This document shows, piece after piece, positions 35,543 through 44,260 of a stretch of 64,000 nucleotides of DNA; position 1 is the stretch's first letter; every line of letters begins with the position of its first letter. The notes under the pieces are model-generated. The model was not told the DNA's origin. It did no database searches and saw only the letters and a program-made list of their open reading frames with translations. The stretch comes from CAJINA01 sp964636125. Lineage in GTDB: Bacteria; Desulfobacterota; Desulfobacteria; Desulfobacterales; CAJINA01. The translations under genes were made by a program, and so were the position numbers. The stretch lies in assembly GCA_964636125.1 (NCBI GenBank), contig CAZWPX010000013.1, positions 1 through 64,000 on the forward strand. The letters are read 5' to 3'.

Positions 35543-35670
35543 GACGGGGGATCAACCGCCAGGTTCTAAAACAAGATTTTAGATTATATCCAAGAGCTGT
35601 ATTAATTCAGCTGTTAAAAACCTGGTCCTCAGGGCCAAGCCTGCCCCGCTTCGCGGGGGGCAAAGAAAAA

Positions 35671-35730
35671 TGGCTATGCCGTGAAAGTTTGCGTCCAGTG
35701 CCTAAAGTGAACTAAAGTTTGAAGTGATCT
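35671..35730. repeat. Second copy of the 60-base CTAAAGT repeat
   Basis: It aligns end to end with 5016-5075 without gaps. The preceding bases (AAAACCTGGTC...GGGCCA) are also shared with 4986-5003. It lies in the gap between the aminotransferase and ClC genes. Confidence 0.75.
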
Positions 35731-35754
35731 TAATTGTGTCCGGTGTGAACACCC

Positions 35755-37575
35755 ATGCTGAAGCGAACAATAGAACGCCTGAAACCTCTGGCCGGTGAAG
35801 ATGTATCGGAAAATCTGACCCATGCCGGCAAGTGGGCCTTCTATTTTGTCCTGATTGGCCTGATTGCCGGTCTCGGCTCCATTCTGTTTCATTATCTGTG
35901 CCTGCTTGGCAGTCACTATTTTATGGATATGGTGGCGGGTTATCGACCACCGTCGCCCGCCGGTGAACACCACCTGCTGACCCCCACCGCAACCCCTTTC
36001 AATCGCTGGATTCTGCTGCTGCTGCCGGCTATCGGCGGTATTTTCAGCGGCTGGCTGGTCTATACCTACGCCCCGGAAGCAGAGGGCCATGGTACCGACG
36101 CCGCCATCGATGCCTTTCACAACCGGGGCGGGTTTATCCGCGGCCGGGTGCCCTTTGTTAAAACCCTGGCTTCTGCGGTGACCCTTACAACGGGCGGCTC
36201 CGGCGGTAGAGAAGGCCCCATTGCCCAGATTGGCGCCGGGTTCGGTTCTTTTCTGGCCACAAAACTGAAACTCTCCGATCGCGACCGACGTATCATGATG
36301 GCTGCGGGTATTGGGGCCGGGGTCGGCAGTATCTTCCGGGCCCCCCTGGCCGGCGCCCTGTTTGCCGCAGAAGTTCTCTACCGGGATCCTGAATTCGAAT
36401 CCGATGTGATTATCCCGGCGGGAATTTCATCGGTGGTCGCCTATTGCCTCTTCTGCCTGGTCTTCGGCTGGGGATCCTTGTTTGAATCACCCGATTTTGT
36501 ATTCAGAAACCCGCTGGAACTCGGGCCCTATTTCGTACTGGCCCTGGTCCTGGTGGCCACGGGTGTACTCTATATCAAATCATTTTACGGGCTGACGGCG
36601 TTGTTTCACAAAATTGCCATCCCCAACCATATTAAACCGGCCATTGGCGGCCTGTGCACCGGCATCATCGGGTTTTTTCTGCCCCAGGCCCTGGCCTTTG
36701 GGTACGGTTTCGCACAGATGGCCCTGAACAATGAACTGACCATACCGTTTCTACTGGCGCTGGCCCTCGGGAAGATTTTCACCACCAGTTTCTCCATCGG
36801 CTCCGGCGGCAGCGGCGGGGTTTTTGGCCCCTCCATCGTCATCGGGGGGGCCATGGGGGGGGTCGTCGGAAAGTTCTTTCACCAGATCATGCCCGGGATC
36901 GTGGTCGAACCGGGTGCCTTTGTGGTGGTCGGTATGGCCGGCTTCTTTACCGCCGTTTCCAACACCCCCATTTCCACAATCATTTTCGTGAGCGAGATGA
37001 CGAATTCCTACCACCTGCTGCTGCCCAGCCTGATGGTTTGTTCTGTCGCTTACCTGTTTGCCCGCAAGTGGACCATCTTTCACAACCAGGTAACCAGCCG
37101 GATTGCCTCCCCGGCCCATGCGGGTGAATTCTTTGTGGATATCCTCCAGACCATCCATGTCAAGGACCTGATGACGAAAGTCAAGAAAGTGGATCTGATC
37201 CCCCAGAGCATGCCGTTTCTGGAGTTCAAACGCTACTTTTCAAGGACCAAACAGCACTATTTCCCGGTGATGGATCATAATGAGAGACTGGTTGGCATTT
37301 TTTCCAGCACCGATATTCGTGAAGTCCTGTTCACGCCTGAAATCGAGCCCCTGGTCGTGGTTAACGATCTGGCCACAACCGATATTATCGTTACCACCAT
37401 GGCAGATGACCTCAATACCGTGATGCAGAAGTTTACGACCAGGAACATCGAAAGTTTGCCGGTCGTACGTGAAGATGACCACGGCATCCTGATCGGTATG
37501 CTGCGCCGCAGGGAAGTGATCGCCTTCTACAACGAGCAGGTGCAAAACATGAAAAGCCAGGCCGTCCGGAAGTAG
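35755..37575 (+). CDS. ClC-family chloride channel/transporter with CBS pair
   Basis: 606 residues. About 10-12 membrane helices occupy residues 25-445. The ion-pathway motifs are TGGSGGREGPIAQIGAGFGS (GREGP with the gating-type Glu) and SIGSGGSGGVFGPSIVIGGA. Residues ~460-600 are two CBS motifs (VKDLMTKVKKVDLIPQSMPF; VNDLATTDIIVTTMADDLNT), likely nucleotide-sensing. It may be a Cl-/H+ exchanger or a channel; the proton glutamate was not checked. It stands alone. Confidence 0.9.
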   Translation: MLKRTIERLKPLAGEDVSENLTHAGKWAFYFVLIGLIAGLGSILFHYLCLLGSHYFMDMVAGYRPPSPAGEHHLLTPTATPFNRWILLLLPAIGGIFSGWLVYTYAPEAEGHGTDAAIDAFHNRGGFIRGRVPFVKTLASAVTLTTGGSGGREGPIAQIGAGFGSFLATKLKLSDRDRRIMMAAGIGAGVGSIFRAPLAGALFAAEVLYRDPEFESDVIIPAGISSVVAYCLFCLVFGWGSLFESPDFVFRNPLELGPYFVLALVLVATGVLYIKSFYGLTALFHKIAIPNHIKPAIGGLCTGIIGFFLPQALAFGYGFAQMALNNELTIPFLLALALGKIFTTSFSIGSGGSGGVFGPSIVIGGAMGGVVGKFFHQIMPGIVVEPGAFVVVGMAGFFTAVSNTPISTIIFVSEMTNSYHLLLPSLMVCSVAYLFARKWTIFHNQVTSRIASPAHAGEFFVDILQTIHVKDLMTKVKKVDLIPQSMPFLEFKRYFSRTKQHYFPVMDHNERLVGIFSSTDIREVLFTPEIEPLVVVNDLATTDIIVTTMADDLNTVMQKFTTRNIESLPVVREDDHGILIGMLRRREVIAFYNEQVQNMKSQAVRK

Positions 37576-37788
37576 GCCCGGCCTTTTGGCCAGGTCAGAG
37601 ACTGTTGGAGAGGTCGATAAAGCATCCCCGAAGTCTGCAAAGCTGAACATCCAGCATTCAGTTCAACCAACCAACCGGAGTAAACCCGGGCAAGTATTTT
37701 TCCAGGCAAAGCGGTTTTGGATACAGGGCCGCGGCATTGCGTAAGAAACGTCAAACAAAACTTTCATTCTGATCATGGGGGAGTTTAA

Positions 37789-38466
37789 ATGGCCAGGCCG
37801 TGGCGAGTTGTAGGCAGCATCGATACCGACGAAGGACTTCTCGATCTTCGGCAGCGGGGGGGCTCGGATTTTCTGATCACCATCGATGGCCGGGTGCTGA
37901 TGAATTCTTCAGGCAACATTTCCGAGATCGTTCTGGCCCAATTGGCCTGTGCTCCCCTGAAAAGTAAAAAAGGCCCCAGGGTGCTGGTGGGCGGCCTGGG
38001 CATGGGATTTACCCTGCGGTCGGCCCTGGACAACCTTCCCAACGATGCCGAGGTGGTGGTGGCCGAACTGAACCCGATCATGGTCGAGTGGTGCCGCGGA
38101 CCGATGGTCCATCTGACCGGTGGCGCCGTGAACGACCCGCGGGTCCGGGTGGTGGTCGATGATGTGGCCAGGCTGATTCAGCGTGCGGGGAAAAAAGGCC
38201 AAACGAAACGCTACGAGGCCATCATCCTCGACCTGTACGAAGGCCCACACAAGGGGGACGGGGGCCGCAACGACCATTTGTATGGCAATACGGCCCTGGC
38301 GCTGAGCCGGGCGGCCCTGAAACCGGGTGGCATCTTTGCGGTCTGGTCCGAGGACCCGGACAAGACCTTTGAGCGGCGGCTGAATTCGGCCGGGTTTTCG
38401 GTTAACCGGCAGCGCCCGGGCCGTGGCGGGCGGCACGTGGTCTACATTGCAAAACCGGCCCGGTAG
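37789..38466 (+). CDS. Spermidine-synthase-like methyltransferase-fold protein
   Basis: 225 residues. The Rossmann motif RVLVGGLGMGFTLRSALDNL and acidic AEVVVAELNPIMVEW match the spermidine synthase superfamily. DAxxxD-type residues occur in YEAIILDLYEGP. It lacks a clear N-terminal beta domain of SpeE and the full aminopropyl-transfer signature, so it may be a methyltransferase-like relative with another substrate. Its end is 1 base before the converging radical SAM stop. Confidence 0.75.
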   Translation: MARPWRVVGSIDTDEGLLDLRQRGGSDFLITIDGRVLMNSSGNISEIVLAQLACAPLKSKKGPRVLVGGLGMGFTLRSALDNLPNDAEVVVAELNPIMVEWCRGPMVHLTGGAVNDPRVRVVVDDVARLIQRAGKKGQTKRYEAIILDLYEGPHKGDGGRNDHLYGNTALALSRAALKPGGIFAVWSEDPDKTFERRLNSAGFSVNRQRPGRGGRHVVYIAKPAR

Positions 38467-38467
38467 G

Positions 38468-39376
38468 CTACCGGTGCCAGGCTTCTAATTGTGGCACCGC
38501 CTGCTTCAGGCGGGCCAGCGTATCGGGGGTGTTGAATAATTTCCGACACAACTCGCATTTGCTGTAAGTGATGATTTCGCGTGCCGGCAGGCCTGCAAAT
38601 GAAGCGATATGGGTAATCCCCATGGTTCGAATCAGGTTGTACAATCGGTCGGTTTCACTTTTGGTAAAGAGCGCTTCCGGCGGATGGTCATGCAGGCTGC
38701 CCAGGTAGAAAAAATCGGTCTCCGAAAAATGGATCCCGGCATCGCAGCAGGCGTACATGTCGAGATCCGGGGTCAGGTAGGGGTTCATGTCGCAGCAGTT
38801 AGCCTGATAGTCGGTGAGGATAGGCCGGCGTTTGAATGCGGCCGCCCGGCCGGCATAGATGACGGGTTCGGGGAAAAAAGTGAGGTCGTGATCACGCAGA
38901 AACTGCTCATAGGGGTCATCCGCTTTTGAAAAATCGGTCACAAATGAAACAAAATAATCCAGCCCGGACTTCTGGCAGCTTTGCGCGGCATTGAGTATAT
39001 TGTGCCGATTGACATGTTGCTGATGCCACCGCGAGAAACTCAGCCGTAACTGGCAAAGCCCGTTTTTTTTCAGCTTTAAGACATGGCGGTGGGATGATTC
39101 CTCCGTTTTGGCCCAGAAAGAATTGGTCACCATTCTTGTATAAATTCCGATTTGCCCGCACGATTTCACCAGCGCAGCCATGTCATCAAAATACAAAAAT
39201 GGCTCACCCGCAGAAAAGCTAATGCCGCCGACACCCGCCTGCGCCATTTTGACAATGATCTCTTTGGCCCGATTAAGATCCATCTTCCGTCCGCTGGAAA
39301 GATTTTTTGTGGCCACGCAATGCGCACACCTGATATTGCAGCGGGTCGAGTATCCAAAAGCCAATTTACGCATCAA
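38468..39376 (-). CDS. Radical SAM protein
   Basis: 302 residues. The [4Fe-4S] motif is CNIRCAHC (residues 13-20, CxxxCxxC), followed by a GGISFSAGEPFLYFDDMAAL SAM-contact block. C-terminal cysteines in CCDMNPYLTPDLDMYACCD and CELCRKLF suggest a SPASM-like auxiliary cluster region. The substrate is unknown; SPASM proteins often modify peptides or act as maturases, but no precursor peptide gene was seen nearby. It follows truA after 13 bases. Confidence 0.85.
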   Translation of the reverse strand: MMRKLAFGYSTRCNIRCAHCVATKNLSSGRKMDLNRAKEIIVKMAQAGVGGISFSAGEPFLYFDDMAALVKSCGQIGIYTRMVTNSFWAKTEESSHRHVLKLKKNGLCQLRLSFSRWHQQHVNRHNILNAAQSCQKSGLDYFVSFVTDFSKADDPYEQFLRDHDLTFFPEPVIYAGRAAAFKRRPILTDYQANCCDMNPYLTPDLDMYACCDAGIHFSETDFFYLGSLHDHPPEALFTKSETDRLYNLIRTMGITHIASFAGLPAREIITYSKCELCRKLFNTPDTLARLKQAVPQLEAWHR

Positions 39377-39389
39377 TCCAAATCCTCAA

Positions 39390-40130
39390 TCAATATTCGA
39401 CGGATACTAAAAACAAACCCTGCGGCGGGGCGGTGGCCCCGGCCTGTCCGCGATCCCGGGAGGCCAGAATTTTTCCAAAACAAACCGGTGTGATCCTGCC
39501 CGTACCCACCTCTACCAGTGTCCCCACGATGTTTCTGACCATGTAGCGCAGGAACCCATCTCCCTCGATTTCAAAGATCAGGTACCCGTTGGCACTTTTC
39601 GCCAGATCGGCCCTGAAGATGTTCCGAATGGTCGAAGATCGCGGACTGCCCGTGCCTTCGAAGGCCTTGAAATCGTGTTGCCCGGTGACCAGGTCGGCGG
39701 TGGCCTGCATGTCCGCAACCCGGAGTTCTTTGCGGACGTGCCACACATAACGATGGTCCAGGGCGGACGGGAGTCTGCGATTTAAAATTCGGTAACGATA
39801 GGTTTTGCGTTTGGCGTCGTAGCGGGCGTGAAAGGATTCCGGCACTGCTGCACAGGTCTTTATCACAATATCAGCGGGCAGCAGGCTGTTCAGGCCGCGT
39901 AAAAAATCTTCCGGCTTGATGGCGGACGTACAGGTGAAATGGGCCACCTGGCCCAGGGCGTGAACACCGGCGTCCGTTCGTCCGGATGCGATCAGGGTGA
40001 TGGCCTGCCGGGTCATGACAGTGATCGCTTTTTCGATTTCGGCCTGGATGCTGGCGTCTGATTTTTGGCGTTGCCAGCCGTGATAGGCGGTCCCGTCATA
40101 CTCAATCACCAGTTTGAATCTATTTTCCAT
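39390..40130 (-). CDS. truA: tRNA pseudouridine(38-40) synthase
   Basis: 246 residues. The catalytic Asp lies in ASGRTDAGVHALGQVAHF, and YDGTAYHGWQRQ is the N-terminal family motif. It modifies U38-U40 of the tRNA anticodon arm. It is 19 bases downstream of the AEC transporter on the minus strand. Confidence 0.95.
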   Translation of the reverse strand: MENRFKLVIEYDGTAYHGWQRQKSDASIQAEIEKAITVMTRQAITLIASGRTDAGVHALGQVAHFTCTSAIKPEDFLRGLNSLLPADIVIKTCAAVPESFHARYDAKRKTYRYRILNRRLPSALDHRYVWHVRKELRVADMQATADLVTGQHDFKAFEGTGSPRSSTIRNIFRADLAKSANGYLIFEIEGDGFLRYMVRNIVGTLVEVGTGRITPVCFGKILASRDRGQAGATAPPQGLFLVSVEY

Positions 40131-40149
40131 TGTGAGGCCAATCCTGATG

Positions 40150-41067
40150 TTAAAAAAAGATCAACAAAACGGCTGTCAGCGACAAGAACGACAGGATCGT
40201 GGACAGCACGATGGAGGCCGCCGCCAGCCGGGTATCGCTGCCCAGTTGAGAAGAGAGCACATACAGGGCCGTGGAGGCGGGCAGTGCAAAAAATATCATG
40301 CCGGTCTGAACTTCAAAGCGATTCACGGCGAAAAGCGTTAGGAATCCGAAACCCACCAGCGGCAGCAGGATTAATTTGATCCCGGCCGCGACCAGGGATG
40401 GCCGTATATAACCGGCCAGGGTTTTAAACGACAGGGAACCACCAATACTGAGCAGGGCCAGTGGCAGGGTTACCATGGAGATCAGGCGCAGGGTGTTGTC
40501 AATAAACACTGGAAAGGTGTTGATGAAGCGGGCGTAGAACAGGCCCGCCAAGCAGGCGATAACCAGCGGGTTTGAAACCAGGGCTTTCAGCGTCAGCCCC
40601 ACACGTGTTTCCCGGGAGCCTTTGTTCTCGCTGTACCAAGAGAGTGTGGCCACCGCCAGGACGTTTATGAAGGGTATGATAAAGCCGATCAGGATCCCGA
40701 AATGGCGGATGCCGGGCTCACCCAGGGCGCTGAGAATAATGGCCATGCCGATATAGGTGTTAAATCGGTAGCAGCTCTGGGAGAATGAACCGGCCTGGTA
40801 AGCGCTTATTCGGAAGATTTTCAGTGCGAAGGCGCTCACCAGATAGGTGACGGCTACTGCTGCCAGGGCCGCACCGCAAAAGCGCCAGGGAATGCCGGCT
40901 GCGGTCTTGGCACCCCCGATTTTCCAGAAGAGCATGGCCGGAAAGAAGATGAAGTAGACCAGGCGGTCTGCGGTCTGCAAAAACAGATCTCCGGTAATTC
41001 GGTAGTGCTTCAATCCTACCCCCAGTACGACGAGGGCGAAAACAGGGAAGAGTGAGTTGAGGACCAT
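40150..41067 (-). CDS. AEC-family transporter (auxin-efflux-carrier type)
   Basis: 305 residues, about ten hydrophobic spans. It starts MVLNSLFPVFALVVLGVGL and has two inverted five-helix halves (middle at ~150-165). QSCYRFNTYIGMAIILSALG and GGSLSFKTLAGYIRPSLVAA are typical AEC segments. Substrates of bacterial members are small carboxylates such as malate. Probably cotranscribed with truA and the radical SAM gene. Confidence 0.85.
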   Translation of the reverse strand: MVLNSLFPVFALVVLGVGLKHYRITGDLFLQTADRLVYFIFFPAMLFWKIGGAKTAAGIPWRFCGAALAAVAVTYLVSAFALKIFRISAYQAGSFSQSCYRFNTYIGMAIILSALGEPGIRHFGILIGFIIPFINVLAVATLSWYSENKGSRETRVGLTLKALVSNPLVIACLAGLFYARFINTFPVFIDNTLRLISMVTLPLALLSIGGSLSFKTLAGYIRPSLVAAGIKLILLPLVGFGFLTLFAVNRFEVQTGMIFFALPASTALYVLSSQLGSDTRLAAASIVLSTILSFLSLTAVLLIFF

Positions 41068-41177
41068 ATAAGGTATTGAGACCTTTACGGGGCAGCATTA
41101 ACCTCAAGGTTTGCAACGTTGGGGTTAACAGCTTGTTAAACGTGAACGATGTCTCCGGCTGGCCGGAGAGTTTTGAT

Positions 41178-41209
41178 TTGACATACAATCCGGAACTTGT
41201 CAAATTACA
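41178..41209 (+). promoter_or_regulatory. Putative promoter and degenerate ArsR-type operator before the small selenoprotein gene
   Basis: TTGACA at 41178-41183 could be a -35 box. TCCGGAACTTGTCAAATTAC (from 41189) aligns with TTCGAAACTTGTCGAATTGT at 58504 with four differences. The spacing to a -10 box is unclear, and the site is weaker than the other copies. Confidence 0.4.
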
Positions 41210-41256
41210 TCGTTGATGTACTGTTATATAACAGAATTGAGTTCAGCTGGGGGCGC

Positions 41257-41451
41257 ATGAAATTAATGAGGGATGATACCAGAGCGGACTGCCCTGATTG
41301 CGGCCGGCAGCTGGTGGTGAAACATACCTGAACCAGGGTTGCACTGGCCTGCAAGGTTTGCGGGCGTGATTATCCCCTGGAACAGTTTACGGAAGAGTTG
41401 GATGATGAGTTTGAACGGCAATTTGCCAACGTACGGTGTGACCGCCTATGA
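41257..41451 (+). CDS. Small dual-CXXC selenoprotein (in-frame UGA at codon 25)
   Basis: 64 residues if TGA at 41329-41331 is read as Sec: MKLMRDDTRADCPDCGRQ, then LVVKHT-U-TRVAL, then ACKVCGRDYPLEQF and an acidic tail. Two CxxC pairs flank the Sec, resembling a zinc ribbon or rubredoxin-like knuckle. Support for read-through: similarity continues after the TGA with the second CxxC pair; the real stop overlaps the next ATG by 4 bases (ATGA); and a hairpin with a GGU loop begins 16 bases after the UGA. I recall a database family described as a dual CXXC motif small (seleno)protein from this lineage. Its role is unknown; redox or metal handling is inferred. Its ATG follows CAGCTGGGGGC, a fair RBS. 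Confidence 0.78.
41348..41364 (+). promoter_or_regulatory. Putative bacterial SECIS hairpin for the small selenoprotein
   Basis: CCTGCAA and TTGCGGG pair (7 bp with one G-U) around the loop GGT. It starts 16 bases after the UGA. Bacterial SECIS elements known from fdhF have an apical stem at this distance with G and U in the loop that contact SelB, so position and loop both fit. Confidence 0.65.
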
Positions 41452-42164
41452 CATCCATGCGGCTTCAAAAATTTCTTTCGGCCGCGGGGATCTGTTCGCG
41501 GCGCAAAGGCGAAACCTTCATTACCGCCGGCCGGGTACAGGTCAACGGGAAAACGGTCAGGGAGCTGGGCGTCAAGGTCGAGCCGGGCAAAGACCAGGTG
41601 TGGGTGGACGGGCAACTGGCAGCCATCAAGGCAGACAACGTCTACCTCGCCCTGAACAAGCCCCCCGGTTATGTCACCTCCTGCGATCACCCCGGTGAAA
41701 AAATTGTCCTGGACCTGGTGGATATTGGCCGAAGGGTTTTTCCTGTGGGCCGTCTGGACAAGGATTCATCCGGGCTGCTCCTTTTGACCGATGACGGGCG
41801 AATTCATCATCGCCTATCCCATCCCTCCTTCGATCACGAAAAAGAATATGACGTCACCGTGACAAAGCCGTTGACAGATAGAGTTTTGCAAAAAATGGCC
41901 CGGGGACTGATGCTAAAGGGGACCCGCACAAGACCGGCGAAAATAAAGAAACTATCGCCAGTGCGCTTCAACATCGTTCTTCAGGAAGGGCGCAACCGGC
42001 AGATTCGCCGGATGGTTGCCAAGGTGGGGCACAAAGTGGTGACGCTCAACCGTATCCGGGTGGCCCACATCCGGCTGGGCAAACTGCGACCCGGTGCATG
42101 GCGCCATCTTTCCCCCCCAGAGAAAAAAGCCCTGCTGGCGATTGTTGCCCAGTCCGGGTTGTAA
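41448..42164 (+). CDS. rluB: rRNA pseudouridine synthase (RsuA/RluB family)
   Basis: 238 residues. The N-terminal S4 RNA-binding domain is MRLQKFLSAAGICSRRKGET. The catalytic Asp lies in VGRLDKDSSGLLLLTDDG, and EGRNRQIRRMVAKVGHKV is the C-terminal family block. RluB-type (23S U2605) or RsuA-type (16S U516) cannot be separated by eye. It overlaps the small selenoprotein gene by ATGA. The true start could be the next Met (MRLQK). Confidence 0.92.
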   Translation: MTSMRLQKFLSAAGICSRRKGETFITAGRVQVNGKTVRELGVKVEPGKDQVWVDGQLAAIKADNVYLALNKPPGYVTSCDHPGEKIVLDLVDIGRRVFPVGRLDKDSSGLLLLTDDGRIHHRLSHPSFDHEKEYDVTVTKPLTDRVLQKMARGLMLKGTRTRPAKIKKLSPVRFNIVLQEGRNRQIRRMVAKVGHKVVTLNRIRVAHIRLGKLRPGAWRHLSPPEKKALLAIVAQSGL

Positions 42165-42349
42165 TACACGACCAAATATAATAGAGTGAACAAAGTTGTG
42201 GCCTGCGCAGCACTTCCTTTTAAGGTCTTAGCCTCCGTTTTACGTTCTGATTTGAGCGATTTTCAAGTTTGCCGCAGGTACAAAGAGCTGGCAACACGCA
42301 CCCTGCCAGGCTGTTGGCCGGTCAACGCAAGCTGCTGCCTGAGGTCACT

Positions 42350-43717
42350 ATGGAACAAAGAGCACCTCAATCTGCACGTATCCCGCTGGTGGTCAGAATC
42401 CTCCTGCCCCCCCTGTTAAGCATCGGATTGTTCATGATAGTTATTTACTTGCTGATTCTGCCGACCATGGAAAATCGGATCATAGACACCAAAAGAGAAA
42501 TGGTCCGCGAACTGGTGGCGACGGCCTGGGGGACCCTGGCTGCCTATGGTGCGCTGGAAAACGCCGGTCGATTCACTCGGGAGCAGGCCCAGGCAGGTGC
42601 TGTTGAGCACCTGCGTCAGCAGCGTTACGGCCCCGAAGGGAAAGATTATTTCTGGATAAGCAATATGCAGCCCCGGATGATCATGCATCCCTACCTGCCG
42701 CAGCTTGAGGGTCAGGACATGTCGAATCATACTGATTCAGCCGGCAATCGGATGGTGGTCGCTATGACCCGGGTGGTCCGTGAGCAGGGTGCCGGGTTCG
42801 TGGAATATATCTGGCAGTGGAAAGACAACCCGGCCCGGGCGGGGAAGAAACTATCTTACGTGAAGGGCTATGCCCCGTGGCAATGGGTTGTGGGTACCGG
42901 GATTTACCTGGAGGATGTGCGCCACGAGGTGGCCGCTGTCAGCCGGAAACTGGCCCTCGTGTCTCTGGGAATTCTCGCTCTCGTGTCGGTGCTGTTGGCC
43001 TATCTGACGCGGCAGGCGTTTGCCATAAACGCGGAACGCCGGAAGGCCCAGAATGTCCTCAGGGCCAGTGAAGAAAGCTACCGTTCGGTGATGACCGCCG
43101 TTCCTGACCCGGTTGTGGTCTACGACATAAAGGGCCGGGTAGAGTACATCAACCCGGCTTTTACCCGGTTTTTTGGCTGGGACATGGCAGAACTCAAAGG
43201 CCGGCGGGTGGACTTTGTACCAGCTGATTCGCAGGACGACACGCGTGTAAAAATTCAAAAAACGATCGAAACCGGTTTTTGCCCCGCCTACGAAACCAGA
43301 CGGTACAACAAGGCCGGTGACTTGCTGCATGTGAGCCTCAGCGCGGCGAATTATCGGGATGACACCGGCAAACCCCTGGGCATTGTCGTGAACCTGCACG
43401 ACATCTCGGAATTGAAACGCACCGAGGCGGAATTGGAAAAGCACCGGGGGCATCTGGAGGAACGGGTGCGGGGCCGGACTGCGGAACTTGAAGCTACCCT
43501 GGCACAGGTTAAAACGCTCAGCGGCCTGGTGCCGATCTGTTCCGCCTGCAAGAAAATACGTGACGACCACGGTTTCTGGAATCAGATTGAGACCTACATC
43601 GAAAAGCACTCAGAGGCCCTCTTTTCCCACGGCTTGTGCCCGGATTGTTCCCACGCCATGTATAAAGATCAGGCCTGGTATAAGAAAAAAATGGGTAACC
43701 CGGAGGGCACCGGGTAA
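42350..43717 (+). CDS. Membrane Cache-PAS sensor with a C-terminal cysteine motif
   Basis: 455 residues from MEQRAPQSARIPLVVRILLP. TM1 (~18-40) precedes a periplasmic single-Cache domain (YGPEGKDYFWISNMQPRMIM; GKKLSYVKGYAPWQWVVGTG). TM2 (~200-220, LALVSLGILALVSVLLAYLT) is followed by a PAS domain (~245-365) and a coiled coil. The end is a short conserved module: CSACKKIRDDHGFWNQIETY...FSHGLCPDC, with two CxxC pairs that could bind zinc. There is no histidine kinase, GGDEF or methyl-accepting domain. Such ends are common on PAS and response-regulator proteins in this lineage and are uncharacterised. The Cache ligand is unknown. RBS GAGGTC. Confidence 0.8.
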   Translation: MEQRAPQSARIPLVVRILLPPLLSIGLFMIVIYLLILPTMENRIIDTKREMVRELVATAWGTLAAYGALENAGRFTREQAQAGAVEHLRQQRYGPEGKDYFWISNMQPRMIMHPYLPQLEGQDMSNHTDSAGNRMVVAMTRVVREQGAGFVEYIWQWKDNPARAGKKLSYVKGYAPWQWVVGTGIYLEDVRHEVAAVSRKLALVSLGILALVSVLLAYLTRQAFAINAERRKAQNVLRASEESYRSVMTAVPDPVVVYDIKGRVEYINPAFTRFFGWDMAELKGRRVDFVPADSQDDTRVKIQKTIETGFCPAYETRRYNKAGDLLHVSLSAANYRDDTGKPLGIVVNLHDISELKRTEAELEKHRGHLEERVRGRTAELEATLAQVKTLSGLVPICSACKKIRDDHGFWNQIETYIEKHSEALFSHGLCPDCSHAMYKDQAWYKKKMGNPEGTG

Positions 43718-43734
43718 AAAAATCAAAAAACCTC

Positions 43735-43787
43735 TTGACAGGCGTGCGCGTATGGCGTACTTTCATTTCGAAAGTTATCGAATTGTA
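43735..43787 (+). promoter_or_regulatory. arsR promoter and operator
   Basis: TTGACA at 43735-43740, a 17-base spacer and TACTTT at 43758-43763 form a good promoter. The operator TTCGAAAGTTATCGAATTGT begins at 43767, just where transcription would start, so binding would block the promoter. This is the expected autoregulation of an ArsR gene. Confidence 0.75.
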
Positions 43788-43807
43788 AAATAGGGATTGA
43801 GAGAAGT

Positions 43808-44104
43808 ATGGAAACAGCAAGGCTGGCAAAAATACTCAAAGCGCTGTCGCATCAGAAACGACTTGAATTGTACCTCGAAATTGCCCGGCACACTGAGAGC
43901 GATTATGAGGCCGAAAACTGCGAATGTTTTATCTGCGACATTATGGAATCTCTCAAGATAGGAGCGCCCACCGTTTCACACCATCTCAAGGAACTTACCA
44001 ATGCCGATTTGATTACCACCGAAAGGCGGGGCAAGTTTCTGGTGGCCCGGGCGAAGAAAGAGACCCTGGATGAGGTTCGGAAAGTTTTGAACATTATGGC
44101 GTAA
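43808..44104 (+). CDS. arsR: ArsR/SmtB-family transcriptional regulator
   Basis: 98 residues, a winged-helix dimer. ARLAKILKALSHQKRLELYL is the N-terminal helix, and APTVSHHLKELTNADLITTE is the recognition helix. Before it lies ENCECFICDIMESL, a CxCxxCD cluster where arsenic/cadmium sensors carry ELCVCDL, so a thiol-binding effector (arsenite, other metalloid, or persulfide) is likely. RBS GAGAGAAGT. The same operator sequence occurs upstream of this gene, twice upstream of the next gene and upstream of the nitroreductase at 58557, pointing to a dispersed regulon. No arsenic pump or arsenate reductase is adjacent. Confidence 0.9.
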   Translation: METARLAKILKALSHQKRLELYLEIARHTESDYEAENCECFICDIMESLKIGAPTVSHHLKELTNADLITTERRGKFLVARAKKETLDEVRKVLNIMA

Positions 44105-44122
44105 TTTTTTTTGGGCTTAACA

Positions 44123-44226
44123 TTCGACACTTGTCGAAGTGTAGAATATTCGAATTGTTTGCTGGGTGTTCTGGCAAGCGGCCAGGTTTTTTTTTAAGAT
44201 GAAAGTTCGATAGTTGTCAAATACTA
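44123..44226 (+). promoter_or_regulatory. Two ArsR-type operators before the secreted-protein gene
   Basis: Site one, TTCGACACTTGTCGAA at 44123-44138, is a near-perfect palindrome and the clearest copy in the window. An extra half-site ATTCGAATTGT begins at 44149. Site two, TTCGATAGTTGTCAAATACT, begins at 44206. They occupy the gap between arsR and the gene at 44261. Confidence 0.65.
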
Positions 44227-44260
44227 CAAAAATAGAATTAACTACGCAAAGGAGCACAAC

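Noticed and set aside
41339..41698. A 119-codon frame overlapping the start of the RluB-type gene.
   Set aside because: It runs out of frame with the clearly conserved S4 domain of rluB and shows no family similarity.
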